From positions 1 to 64,000 of the forward strand of contig JAFTVU010000025.1 in assembly GCA_017465665.1 (NCBI GenBank): DNA of 64,000 bases. The letters run 5' to 3'. The notes below the pieces were generated by a model that searched no databases, was not told the origin of the DNA, and saw only the letters and a list, made by a program, of their open reading frames with translations. The position numbers were made by a program, and so were the translations under genes. Positions 8,405-15,183 of the stretch are shown in pieces. Numbering within the stretch: the first letter of the stretch is position 1; each line of letters begins with the position of its first letter. Origin of the DNA: Oscillospiraceae bacterium. Its GTDB lineage: Bacteria; Bacillota; Clostridia; Oscillospirales; Ruminococcaceae.

Positions 8405-8490
8405 AGGGTAGCTATGTCCCGATGCATGGCTAGACCTTAGCTAAGGTACAAAAAAATTTCATCGCTATTCAGAGCGATGGCAAAAATCTT
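8405..8490 (+). promoter_or_regulatory. structured mRNA leader of unknown class
   Basis: Three consecutive foldable elements: TAGCTATG (8409-8416) with CATGGCTA (8425-8432), loop TCCCGATG; the perfect 14-base palindrome ACCTTAGCTAAGGT (8434-8447); and CATCGCT/AGCGATG around 8461-8480 just before the AAGGAGG ribosome site. It does not fit any riboswitch core I know. It could be a protein-binding operator, a stabilising 5' structure or an unclassified regulatory RNA. Confidence 0.45.
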
Positions 8491-8506
8491 AAGGAGGATT
8501 TTTCTT

Positions 8507-9292
8507 ATGAAGATCACAAAGATTCTTTCTACCGTTGCAGCTGCTGCAGTTGCAACAACAGCTCTTGCTACTTCTGCAAGCGCACTGCTCACACTCGTTG
8601 AGACAACAGGTACAACAGCTTCCGGTACAGGTTCCTGGCTCGTTCAGGTTTACAACACAGGTAACCCTGATGAGGGTAAGGATCCTACAGACTACGGCGT
8701 AAACTTCGCTGATACTGCTTACATCGATGTAGTAGTAGAGGTTGCTGACGACGGTTCCAGAGACTGGTTCGAGGGTTCCTTCGGCGGTTCCATCATCACA
8801 TCCTGCGGCGGCGACTCCACAAACGGCAGCCACAACTGGCCCACTAACGAGTTCTGGGGCGTTTCCGATGCTGATCTCGGTATCGAGACTCTCGCTGCTG
8901 ACAAGCCCGTTCAGTTCGAGAAGATTGGCGACTACACATACAAGGGACGTTGCGTAATTACAGACGCTAACTGCTTCTTTGCTGATTCTACATACGTTCA
9001 GACAGGTATCCAGGAGTGGGGCGACGCTATGAACAACTACACAGTTGTTTCTCTCGAGCTGCTCGACGCTTCCGAGAACGTTATCCTTTCCTTCGACGGT
9101 GCTGGTAATGCTACAGTAGGTGGCGCTACTTCCGCTCCTGTTGAGACTCCCGATGCAGGTGCAGTTGATACTCAGGCTCCCACAACAGGCGACAAGCAGT
9201 CCCCTGAGACAGGCGTTGAGGGTGTTGCAGCTGTTGCAGGTCTGGCAGTAGTTGCTGCTGGTGCAGTTGTTCTCTCCAAGAAGAGAAAGTAA
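8507..9292 (+). CDS. exported wall-anchored beta-rich protein (CBM-like domain, sortase-type tail)
   Basis: A 261-residue protein. Residues 1-26 form a signal peptide (MKITKILSTVAAAAVATTA, cleavage near ASA). Residues 30-205 are rich in Trp, Gly, Asp and beta-prone segments (GSWLVQVYNTG, GDYTYKGRCVITDAN, VQTGIQEWGDAMNNYTVVS), resembling a carbohydrate-binding beta-sandwich; the family is not certain. A Thr/Pro-rich linker leads to SPETG, a hydrophobic stretch (VAAVAGLAVVAAGAVVL) and KKRK, the layout of a sortase sorting signal, with SPETG in place of LPxTG. The ATG at 8507 has AAGGAGG upstream. Codon usage is strongly biased (GCT, TCC, ACA, GTT), suggesting high expression. Confidence 0.75.
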   Translation: MKITKILSTVAAAAVATTALATSASALLTLVETTGTTASGTGSWLVQVYNTGNPDEGKDPTDYGVNFADTAYIDVVVEVADDGSRDWFEGSFGGSIITSCGGDSTNGSHNWPTNEFWGVSDADLGIETLAADKPVQFEKIGDYTYKGRCVITDANCFFADSTYVQTGIQEWGDAMNNYTVVSLELLDASENVILSFDGAGNATVGGATSAPVETPDAGAVDTQAPTTGDKQSPETGVEGVAAVAGLAVVAAGAVVLSKKRK

Positions 9293-9307
9293 TTTCAAGT
9301 TTTTTTA

Positions 9308-9428
9308 AAAAATCTGAAATTTTTTGAAACTTTTCTGAATTTACCCGCGACTACCGTAGTGTAAGCAAAAAAATCTTAATGTTTTTTGAAACTTTTTTGA
9401 TTTTATCGCTGACTACGGTGGTGAGCGG
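9308..9428. repeat. 62-base tandem repeat (two copies)
   Basis: Copy one (9308-9366) and copy two (9370-9428) share AAAATCT, TTTTTTGAAACTTTT, and GACTAC(C/G)GT(A/G)GTG, with a period of 62 bases. Each ends in a small dyad (CTACCGTAG in copy one). They lie between two surface-protein genes, upstream of the dockerin gene. They do not look like terminators or sigma-A promoters. Confidence 0.6.
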
Positions 9429-9507
9429 TGAATTAAAATCCGTTTAACACATCCGAGTGCCCGATAACTCAGAGATGTTTAAAAAACAAACTTTTAGGAG
9501 GACTATT

Positions 9508-12186
9508 ATGTTAAGAAGAAGAATCTTCTCTGGCGCAATGGCTTCTGTAATGGCACTTTCTTCCGTTGCAGTTGTAGCTAGCGCTGAAGAGACACAGGTT
9601 GTAGCTAAGGCTGACCTGGAAAAGCTCGTTAATGAGACTTACGGCGATGCATTCCGCACAGACAAGCTGTCTGAGTACGGTACTGTATCCGCTGAGAACG
9701 TTCTTGATGCTCTCGAGGCTGCTGATGCTATTCTCGCTGATGACGAGGCTGATGCAGAGGACTACACAGTAGCATACAAGATGGTAGAGGCTACAGTTGC
9801 TAGACTGGTTATCTACTCTGCTGAGGATCTGCAGGGTCTGATCGATGACTGCAAGAGCATCTACGAGTCCAACAACATCTACAACGAGGAGCTGCAGGAT
9901 CTGATCTACACAGTAGACACCTACGATGCACTTGTTACAGCATACGACAACGCTAACGTATTCGTAACATCCACATCCAGCTCTGACATTACAGAAGCTT
10001 ATGAGCAGCTCGCTAAGGCTAAGAAGGATCTGAAGAAGCTCACAGTAGTTTCCAAGTCCATGTTCAGAAGCGTTATGAAGCAGTACGAGTCCATCATCGA
10101 TGATGAGTTCAAGTACGAGACATGGAGACGTGGTTCTTTCGGCGGCTGGGCTGAGCTCAACTCCGGTAACTACTGGATCCTCACTTCTTCCACATCTCAG
10201 GCTACATTCGGCCAGGTTTGGTCTGGTCTTATGTCCCTGCAGGATGATATCAACTCTGCATACCAGTCCATCGACGCTATCAAGACTCTGTCCAAGACAT
10301 CTGACACTGATATCGTAAATGGCTACCAGATGGCTCAGGACGCTGTTGCAGTTTACAATGGCTGGACAGTTGATTCTTCCTCCAGAGCTACAAAGTCCGG
10401 TGTTAACGCTCTGCTCAAGGAATACCACAGCCGTCTCGTATATGATTTCGCATATACATCCGCTGCTAACCTCTACGCTCTGATCGACGCTGCTAACGGC
10501 GTTAACGACAAGGGCGAGCCCAATATGAAGCAGACAACATTCGACATCACAACAGGTCAGATGGCTGACTACGGCAAGACCAATACCGAGATCTACGGTA
10601 AGGATGGTTGGAGAACTCTCCCCAGAATGGTAAGCGCTGCTTGGAACGTTAAGTCCACAGTAAACGTTTATGTTCCTGTTGATGGCGATGGCTACTGGAC
10701 AGGTGACGATCTGAAGGTTGGTTCCCGTCCTGATGAGGCTCTTCTGCCTACAGGTGCTAAGAAGTGGCAGCTCATCTCCGCTAAGACAAACTTCGATATC
10801 ACTAAGCTGATCAGAGTTACTGCTGATGATGTTAACGCTGCTAAGTGGGGCGTTGAGCACGAGCTCGGCTTCAAGGTTGGCGATAACAACAGTGGTCACG
10901 GCTTTGATGTAAGCGCTGGTACAAACGGCGTTATGGATCAGGGTTCTGAGTGGATGCTCGGCTGGGGCACTGTAGTACAGGGCGAGGCTGAGGGCTATCT
11001 GCCTGCTGGCAAGTCCGGTGACGGCTACCTGCTCGATGAGAACGGTCAGTTCATGAAGAAGAATGACAAGGGCGAGCTCGAGGGTACAACTCACAGCCGC
11101 ATCATGCTCGATCTGACAGGTTACACAGCTTCTTCCGAGCACAATGGTTGGGCTTGGGAGCCTACTCTCGACGACTACAACACAACAATCGCATTCTCCG
11201 ATGCATACGCACTCGCTATGGATTACCTCGATGGCGACAAGAAGTATGATAAGATGACAGACGCTATCGATACAACAGGTGTTGTTGCTGATAACGTAGC
11301 TGATGGCACATCCAAGGAGTGGGCTATCGTTTACCGTTACCTCAAGTACGCTCTCGAGGACAGATACACAGGTTCTGTTTCCGATGAGAAGTACACAAGA
11401 GCTGACGTTAAGAAGCTGATCGAGGATTGCTACGATCTGGCTGAGCTGACTGGTGATGCAGCTATCTTTGAGGTAACTCACAACAAGATGGTTGACGCAC
11501 GTCAGGATGCTAAGGATTGGGTGACAGCTGCTAACTCCGATAAGCTCTACAAGGAGTACACCGGTGGTACAGACGCTGATGGCGATGCTTACATGTCTTC
11601 TACTCAGCAGTACAAGACTCTGAAGGGCGCATATGATGCTCTGCTCAACGAGTACAACGCAATGAAGTACTCCTTCGGCGAGATCTATGACAAGATCGCT
11701 GAGGTTTCCGAGATGATCGATGACGGCGAGCTCGAGGCTACAACAGCTCTCACAACAGCTCTCGAGGATACAGCTTATGCTCTGTCCGTAGTTGACGATC
11801 TGATCAATGATACCTACGACGAGAACCCTGCATTCGATGCAGACAGAGTATTCCAGGCTCACAACCGTGTAATCACAAACACAGGTGATGCAGTTACAAT
11901 CGCTACTATCAACCAGGGCGTAACCACTAAGGATGGTGCTAACCCCACTCACGCTGCTCTTGCTACAGCTTATGATGCTCTGCTCGCAGAGATCACAGCT
12001 CAGACAGCTCCTCAGGTTCTGCTCGGCGATGTTGACGGCAACGGTGTTGTAAATGCACTCGACGCTGGCGCTCTGCTGAAGGCTATCGTTGACGAGAAGG
12101 CTCTTGACCTTGCAGTTGCTGACTTCGATAAGAGCGGCGCTGTAAACGCTCTCGATGCTGGGGCTATTCTTAAGTCTCTCGTTTAA
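9508..12186 (+). CDS. large secreted dockerin-containing protein
   Basis: An 892-residue protein with a signal peptide at residues 1-27 (MLRRRIFSGAMASVMALSSV, cleavage near ASA/EE). Residues 30-830 form long, largely helical, Asp/Tyr/Ala-rich stretches in which segments such as Y-DAL-A-Y--A and LI-D-Y recur, consistent with repeated helical bundles. No glycosidase signature is visible. The last 56 residues are a type I dockerin: two calcium-binding F-hand repeats, GDVDGNGVVNALDAGALLK and ADFDKSGAVNALDAGAILK, with Asp at positions 1, 3 and 12 of each loop. It should attach to a cohesin on a scaffold or cell surface. The ATG at 9508 has TAGGAGGAC upstream. Codon bias is strong. Confidence 0.85.
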   Translation: MLRRRIFSGAMASVMALSSVAVVASAEETQVVAKADLEKLVNETYGDAFRTDKLSEYGTVSAENVLDALEAADAILADDEADAEDYTVAYKMVEATVARLVIYSAEDLQGLIDDCKSIYESNNIYNEELQDLIYTVDTYDALVTAYDNANVFVTSTSSSDITEAYEQLAKAKKDLKKLTVVSKSMFRSVMKQYESIIDDEFKYETWRRGSFGGWAELNSGNYWILTSSTSQATFGQVWSGLMSLQDDINSAYQSIDAIKTLSKTSDTDIVNGYQMAQDAVAVYNGWTVDSSSRATKSGVNALLKEYHSRLVYDFAYTSAANLYALIDAANGVNDKGEPNMKQTTFDITTGQMADYGKTNTEIYGKDGWRTLPRMVSAAWNVKSTVNVYVPVDGDGYWTGDDLKVGSRPDEALLPTGAKKWQLISAKTNFDITKLIRVTADDVNAAKWGVEHELGFKVGDNNSGHGFDVSAGTNGVMDQGSEWMLGWGTVVQGEAEGYLPAGKSGDGYLLDENGQFMKKNDKGELEGTTHSRIMLDLTGYTASSEHNGWAWEPTLDDYNTTIAFSDAYALAMDYLDGDKKYDKMTDAIDTTGVVADNVADGTSKEWAIVYRYLKYALEDRYTGSVSDEKYTRADVKKLIEDCYDLAELTGDAAIFEVTHNKMVDARQDAKDWVTAANSDKLYKEYTGGTDADGDAYMSSTQQYKTLKGAYDALLNEYNAMKYSFGEIYDKIAEVSEMIDDGELEATTALTTALEDTAYALSVVDDLINDTYDENPAFDADRVFQAHNRVITNTGDAVTIATINQGVTTKDGANPTHAALATAYDALLAEITAQTAPQVLLGDVDGNGVVNALDAGALLKAIVDEKALDLAVADFDKSGAVNALDAGAILKSLV

Positions 12187-12222
12187 TCTGCGTATCTGAT
12201 TTCTTAGTTTTGTGATCTATCC

Positions 12223-12246
12223 CTGCCGAGGCTTCGGCTTCGGCAG
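12223..12246 (+). terminator. UUCG-capped hairpin after the dockerin gene
   Basis: A ten-base stem CTGCCGAGGC/GCTTCGGCAG with a TTCG tetraloop. No T tract follows, so it may partly terminate or protect the 3' end of the dockerin mRNA while allowing read-through to the gene at 12289. Confidence 0.55.
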
Positions 12247-12288
12247 TGGATTGATTATATAAACAAAAAATTTATGGAGGAAAATAAT

Positions 12289-12918
12289 ATGAAGAAGATT
12301 TTATCTCTCGGCGTAGCTGCTGCTGTTCTTTCTCTGACAGCTGTTGCAGCTTCCGCTGCTATCGCACCTACAATCATCAATGAAGCTGTTGAAGGCGAGC
12401 AGATCACAGTTGAGATCGTTGCTAACGGCATCACAGCTAACGGCACACAGTTCAACGTTGCTGCTTCTGAGGGTCTGACTCTCGATGACACACAGACTGT
12501 AAAGGCTGCTAAGGGCTTCTCTGAGTGGAACGGCACAAAGTTCGTATGGGCTGACTCCGCTGCTCCCGAGGATGGCACAGTTCTTCTGACACTCGTTTAC
12601 ACTGTAGACGCTGCTGCTGACGAAGAGATCTCCATCACTCTGACTCCCGATGCTGGCTTCGAGGCTGACATCGACGCTACTCCTTACGCTGCAGTTGTAG
12701 TTTCCGGCGCTCCTGAGGTTGCTGATCCTACAGTTGACACTGTTGTTGACACTGTTGATACTTCTGACGTTATCGTTGATACTTCTGATGTAGTTGTTGA
12801 TACAGTTGACACAGCTGACACAGCTGAGACAGAGAACGTTCCTACAGGTATCGCTCTCGCAGTAGTTCCCGCTGTTCTGGCTGGCGCTGCTATCGTAGTT
12901 GCTAAGAAGAGATCCTAA
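12289..12918 (+). CDS. wall-anchored cohesin-like protein (ScaE-like layout)
   Basis: A 209-residue protein. The signal peptide is residues 1-23 (MKKILSLGVAAAVLSLTAVA). Residues 25-140 form one beta-rich domain with cohesin-like spacing: EGEQITVEIVANGI, a central FSEWNGTKFVWADSAAPEDGT with VLLTLVYTVDA, and a final AAVVVSG strand. The domain is somewhat short for a cohesin. A linker of VDTVDTSDV-type repeats (about 145-180) leads to NVPTG, a hydrophobic segment and KKRS, a sortase-type anchor. One cohesin plus a wall anchor is the layout of ScaE in R. flavefaciens. Next to a dockerin gene this suggests a binding pair, which is inference. An ATG at 12274 lies inside the ribosome site, so 12289 is the start. 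Confidence 0.6.
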   Translation: MKKILSLGVAAAVLSLTAVAASAAIAPTIINEAVEGEQITVEIVANGITANGTQFNVAASEGLTLDDTQTVKAAKGFSEWNGTKFVWADSAAPEDGTVLLTLVYTVDAAADEEISITLTPDAGFEADIDATPYAAVVVSGAPEVADPTVDTVVDTVDTSDVIVDTSDVVVDTVDTADTAETENVPTGIALAVVPAVLAGAAIVVAKKRS

Positions 12919-12957
12919 TCAGATAATATCTGAATAATCTTGTTCTAACACAAAATG

Positions 12958-12990
12958 AGCCTCCCCTTATCGGGGAGGCTTTTATTTTTT
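12958..12990 (+). terminator. rho-independent terminator of the surface-protein cluster
   Basis: AGCCTCCCC/GGGGAGGCT stem, five-base loop and TTTATTTTTT tail. Confidence 0.92.
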
Positions 12991-13296
12991 GAGGACAAGC
13001 ACATAAATACATTTTGTAATGCGTATGTAATATCATACGCATTTTATACTATTTGTAAGCGTATAAAAACATCTCTTAAATTTGTTGATTTTGCCGAATA
13101 ATGCCACTGTTAAAAGGTCAGCGAGAAGAAAAAGACGTATGTGCAGTGAAAAATGCCTATATCTTGTGTTCGTTCAACACGATTTTTATTGGCTACACTA
13201 AATATTGGATTAGTTTATTAGGTTAGTTCTGAAAGTCAACATTAGTTGCACAATGCAACTCTTTTATATAAAGTGCATAAAAAAATTCAAATCTTA
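12991..13296. other. intergenic region with a perfect 26-base inverted repeat
   Basis: About 300 AT-rich bases without a gene. It holds AATGCGTATG-TAATAT-CATACGCATT (13018-13043, ten-base arms), a further GCGTATAA at about 13060, and AGTTGC/GCAACT (about 13245-13261). The dyads may be operators for the operon starting at 13403. Confidence 0.5.
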
Positions 13297-13325
13297 TTGA
13301 CATGCGCGTATAAATTTGATATAAT
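13297..13325 (+). promoter_or_regulatory. perfect consensus sigma-A promoter for the ten-gene operon
   Basis: TTGACA (13297-13302), 17 bases, TATAAT (13320-13325), about 70 bases before the first ATPase gene. The spacer contains GCGCGTATAA, similar to the GCGTAT arms of the upstream inverted repeat. Confidence 0.85.
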
Positions 13326-13402
13326 TAATACGGTATATATGATAGCCGTTTTATGGCTTTGTGAAAATTTACGTCTTGTTTCCTGCGGACGAAAGGATAC
13401 TT

Positions 13403-14131
13403 ATGGAACATATTATAGAGGCTAGAAACGTCTGCATGGACTTCGAGATCGGCGATGGCAGCGTTGTTCATGCTCTGAAGGGTATAAATCTTCAGATACA
13501 GCCAAATAAGCTTTCCGTGCTCAGAGGCCGCTCCGGCTCGGGTAAGACAACGCTTATCAATATTCTGGGCGCTCTTGATCGTCCGACTTCTGGCGAGGTT
13601 CTTTTTCTTAAGGATGATAACGATATCACCAAGCTTTCCGATACTGCAAGAGACGGGCTGAGACGCGGTGATATGGCTTTCGTTTTCCAGTCGGTAGCGC
13701 TTATATCTACCATGACCGCCTTTGAGAATGTTGAATTCGCGCTGAGGCTGACGAAGCTCCCACATAAGGAGCGCAGCGAACGCGCTAGGCAGGCGCTTAT
13801 ACAGGTGGGTCTTGAAAAGCGTATGCACCACCGTCCCGGTGAAATGTCGGGTGGTGAGCAGCAGCGTGTTGCAATAGCGAGAGCTATCGCTACTTCTCCT
13901 AAGATCATTTTTGCGGATGAGCCTACCGCAGAGCTGGATTCTCCTACCGGTTTTGCCGTAATGAATCTGTTCAAGGAGCTCGTCAGGAACAATGATCTAA
14001 CAATTGTAATGACAACGCATGACACCTCAATGATGGAGGTGGCTGATATCGTTTACACGCTGGAAGACGGTGTGATAAGTGATATAACAACAAATCCTGA
14101 AGCTACTGACAAGGAGGGTACGGATGCCTAA
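13403..14131 (+). CDS. ABC transporter ATPase, LolD/MacB (FtsE-like) type
   Basis: A 242-residue ATPase with Walker A GRSGSGKTTL (about residues 41-50), Q-loop VFQSVALI, signature MSGGEQQRVAIARA, Walker B KIIFADEPTAELDS and H-loop TTHD. The sequence type is the MacB/LolD export or mechanotransmission class rather than the MsmX/UgpC class that powers sugar importers. No FtsX/MacB-type permease is visible in the operon. The ATG at 13403 has GAAAGGA upstream. The next ATPase gene overlaps its end by eight bases. Confidence 0.88.
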   Translation: MEHIIEARNVCMDFEIGDGSVVHALKGINLQIQPNKLSVLRGRSGSGKTTLINILGALDRPTSGEVLFLKDDNDITKLSDTARDGLRRGDMAFVFQSVALISTMTAFENVEFALRLTKLPHKERSERARQALIQVGLEKRMHHRPGEMSGGEQQRVAIARAIATSPKIIFADEPTAELDSPTGFAVMNLFKELVRNNDLTIVMTTHDTSMMEVADIVYTLEDGVISDITTNPEATDKEGTDA

Positions 14132-15035
14132 AAAAGTAATGCTGGCTCCGCCCGAAAATGTCATGGTTCAGGCGGATAACCTTGTTAAGATATACAAGTC
14201 CTCGGATGTCGAGGTAATGGCGCTGCAGGGCTTGGATCTTACGGTGGAGCGCGGTGAGCTGATGGGTATCGTCGGCGCGAGCGGCAGCGGTAAATCTACG
14301 CTGCTCAATATGCTCGGCGGACTTGACAGACCATCGGCGGGCAGCCTTTTCGTTGACGGAAAGGATATGCTGAAATTCACCGAGGCGGATTTCATCGAAT
14401 ATAAAAGAAAAACAGTAGGCTTCGTGTGGCAGAACAACGCACGAAACCTCATTCCGTATTTATCGGCGCAGCAGAATGTTGAAATGCCGCTTCTGCTTTC
14501 GGGCTTTTCGGGTAGAAAGCAGAGAGCGTCCGAGCTTCTTGATATGGTCGGGCTTTCACACAGAAAGAACAGCAGACTGGATCAGATGTCGGGTGGTGAG
14601 CAGCAGAGAGTTGCGATAGCTATCGCGCTTTCCAATAACCCGAAGCTGCTTCTTGCCGATGAGCCTACAGGCTCGGTGGATACGGCCACGGCAAAACTCA
14701 TACTTGATGTTTTCCGTGATTTGAATAAGGTCATGGGCGTTACCATAATCATAGTAACGCATGATACAAAGCTTTCCGCACAGATAGATAGAGTCGTTTC
14801 CATCCGCGATGGTAAGACATCGTCTGAGCTTGTGCGTAAATCCTCGGTGATGAAGTCCTTTGGACAGCTCACAGAGGAGGCTGCTGAAGCGGGTCATGAG
14901 GAGCTTGCTGTTCTGGACCGCGCAGGCAGACTGCAGATCCCCAAGGATTATCTGGAGGAACTCGGCATCAAGGGCGGCGATAAGGTCCGTGTTGAGCTTG
15001 AGGACGGAAGGATATGCATTTATCCTCGTATGTGA
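14124..15035 (+). CDS. ABC ATPase (LolD/MacB type) with C-terminal AbrB-like domain
   Basis: A 303-residue protein. Residues 12-235 form a second LolD/MacB-type ATPase: Walker A GASGSGKSTL, MSGGEQQRVAIAIALS, LLLADEPTGSVD, IIVTHD. Residues about 261-303 (AGRLQIPKDYLEELGIKGGDKVRVE) match the swapped-hairpin AbrB/SpoVT fold, a DNA-binding or dimerisation module rarely seen on an ABC ATPase. It overlaps the preceding ATPase gene, so the two are probably made together and may form a heterodimer. The membrane partner is not obvious. The distance to the next gene is 148 bases and includes an ATCGGA/TCCGAT hairpin. Confidence 0.82.
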   Translation: MPKKVMLAPPENVMVQADNLVKIYKSSDVEVMALQGLDLTVERGELMGIVGASGSGKSTLLNMLGGLDRPSAGSLFVDGKDMLKFTEADFIEYKRKTVGFVWQNNARNLIPYLSAQQNVEMPLLLSGFSGRKQRASELLDMVGLSHRKNSRLDQMSGGEQQRVAIAIALSNNPKLLLADEPTGSVDTATAKLILDVFRDLNKVMGVTIIIVTHDTKLSAQIDRVVSIRDGKTSSELVRKSSVMKSFGQLTEEAAEAGHEELAVLDRAGRLQIPKDYLEELGIKGGDKVRVELEDGRICIYPRM

Positions 15036-15183
15036 GGATATCCCGTTCAGGGAATCAAAAGGTATATTATATCGGATACGGAGAGTCCGATCAAAGGCAG
15101 GAACGCACAGGATCTTGGGAGATACTGCGCGCTGTTGCCTTTATATGCTGCAAAACAGTAAAATAGGAAAGGTGGATAATACT

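Noticed and set aside
8405..8450. Possible c-di-GMP (GEMM) riboswitch before the gene at 8507
   Set aside because: GGTAGC and CCGATG strings are suggestive, but the conserved aptamer core and tetraloop receptor pattern are not present in order.
9511..11952. 813-codon open frame antisense to the dockerin gene
   Set aside because: It has no ribosome site, a Ser/Val/Cys/Leu-rich composition and no domain. It results from the strong GCT/GAT/TAC codon bias of the sense gene.
13403..15035. ATPases as simple MacAB or lantibiotic exporters
   Set aside because: No permease of that class follows; the next genes are sugar-importer parts.
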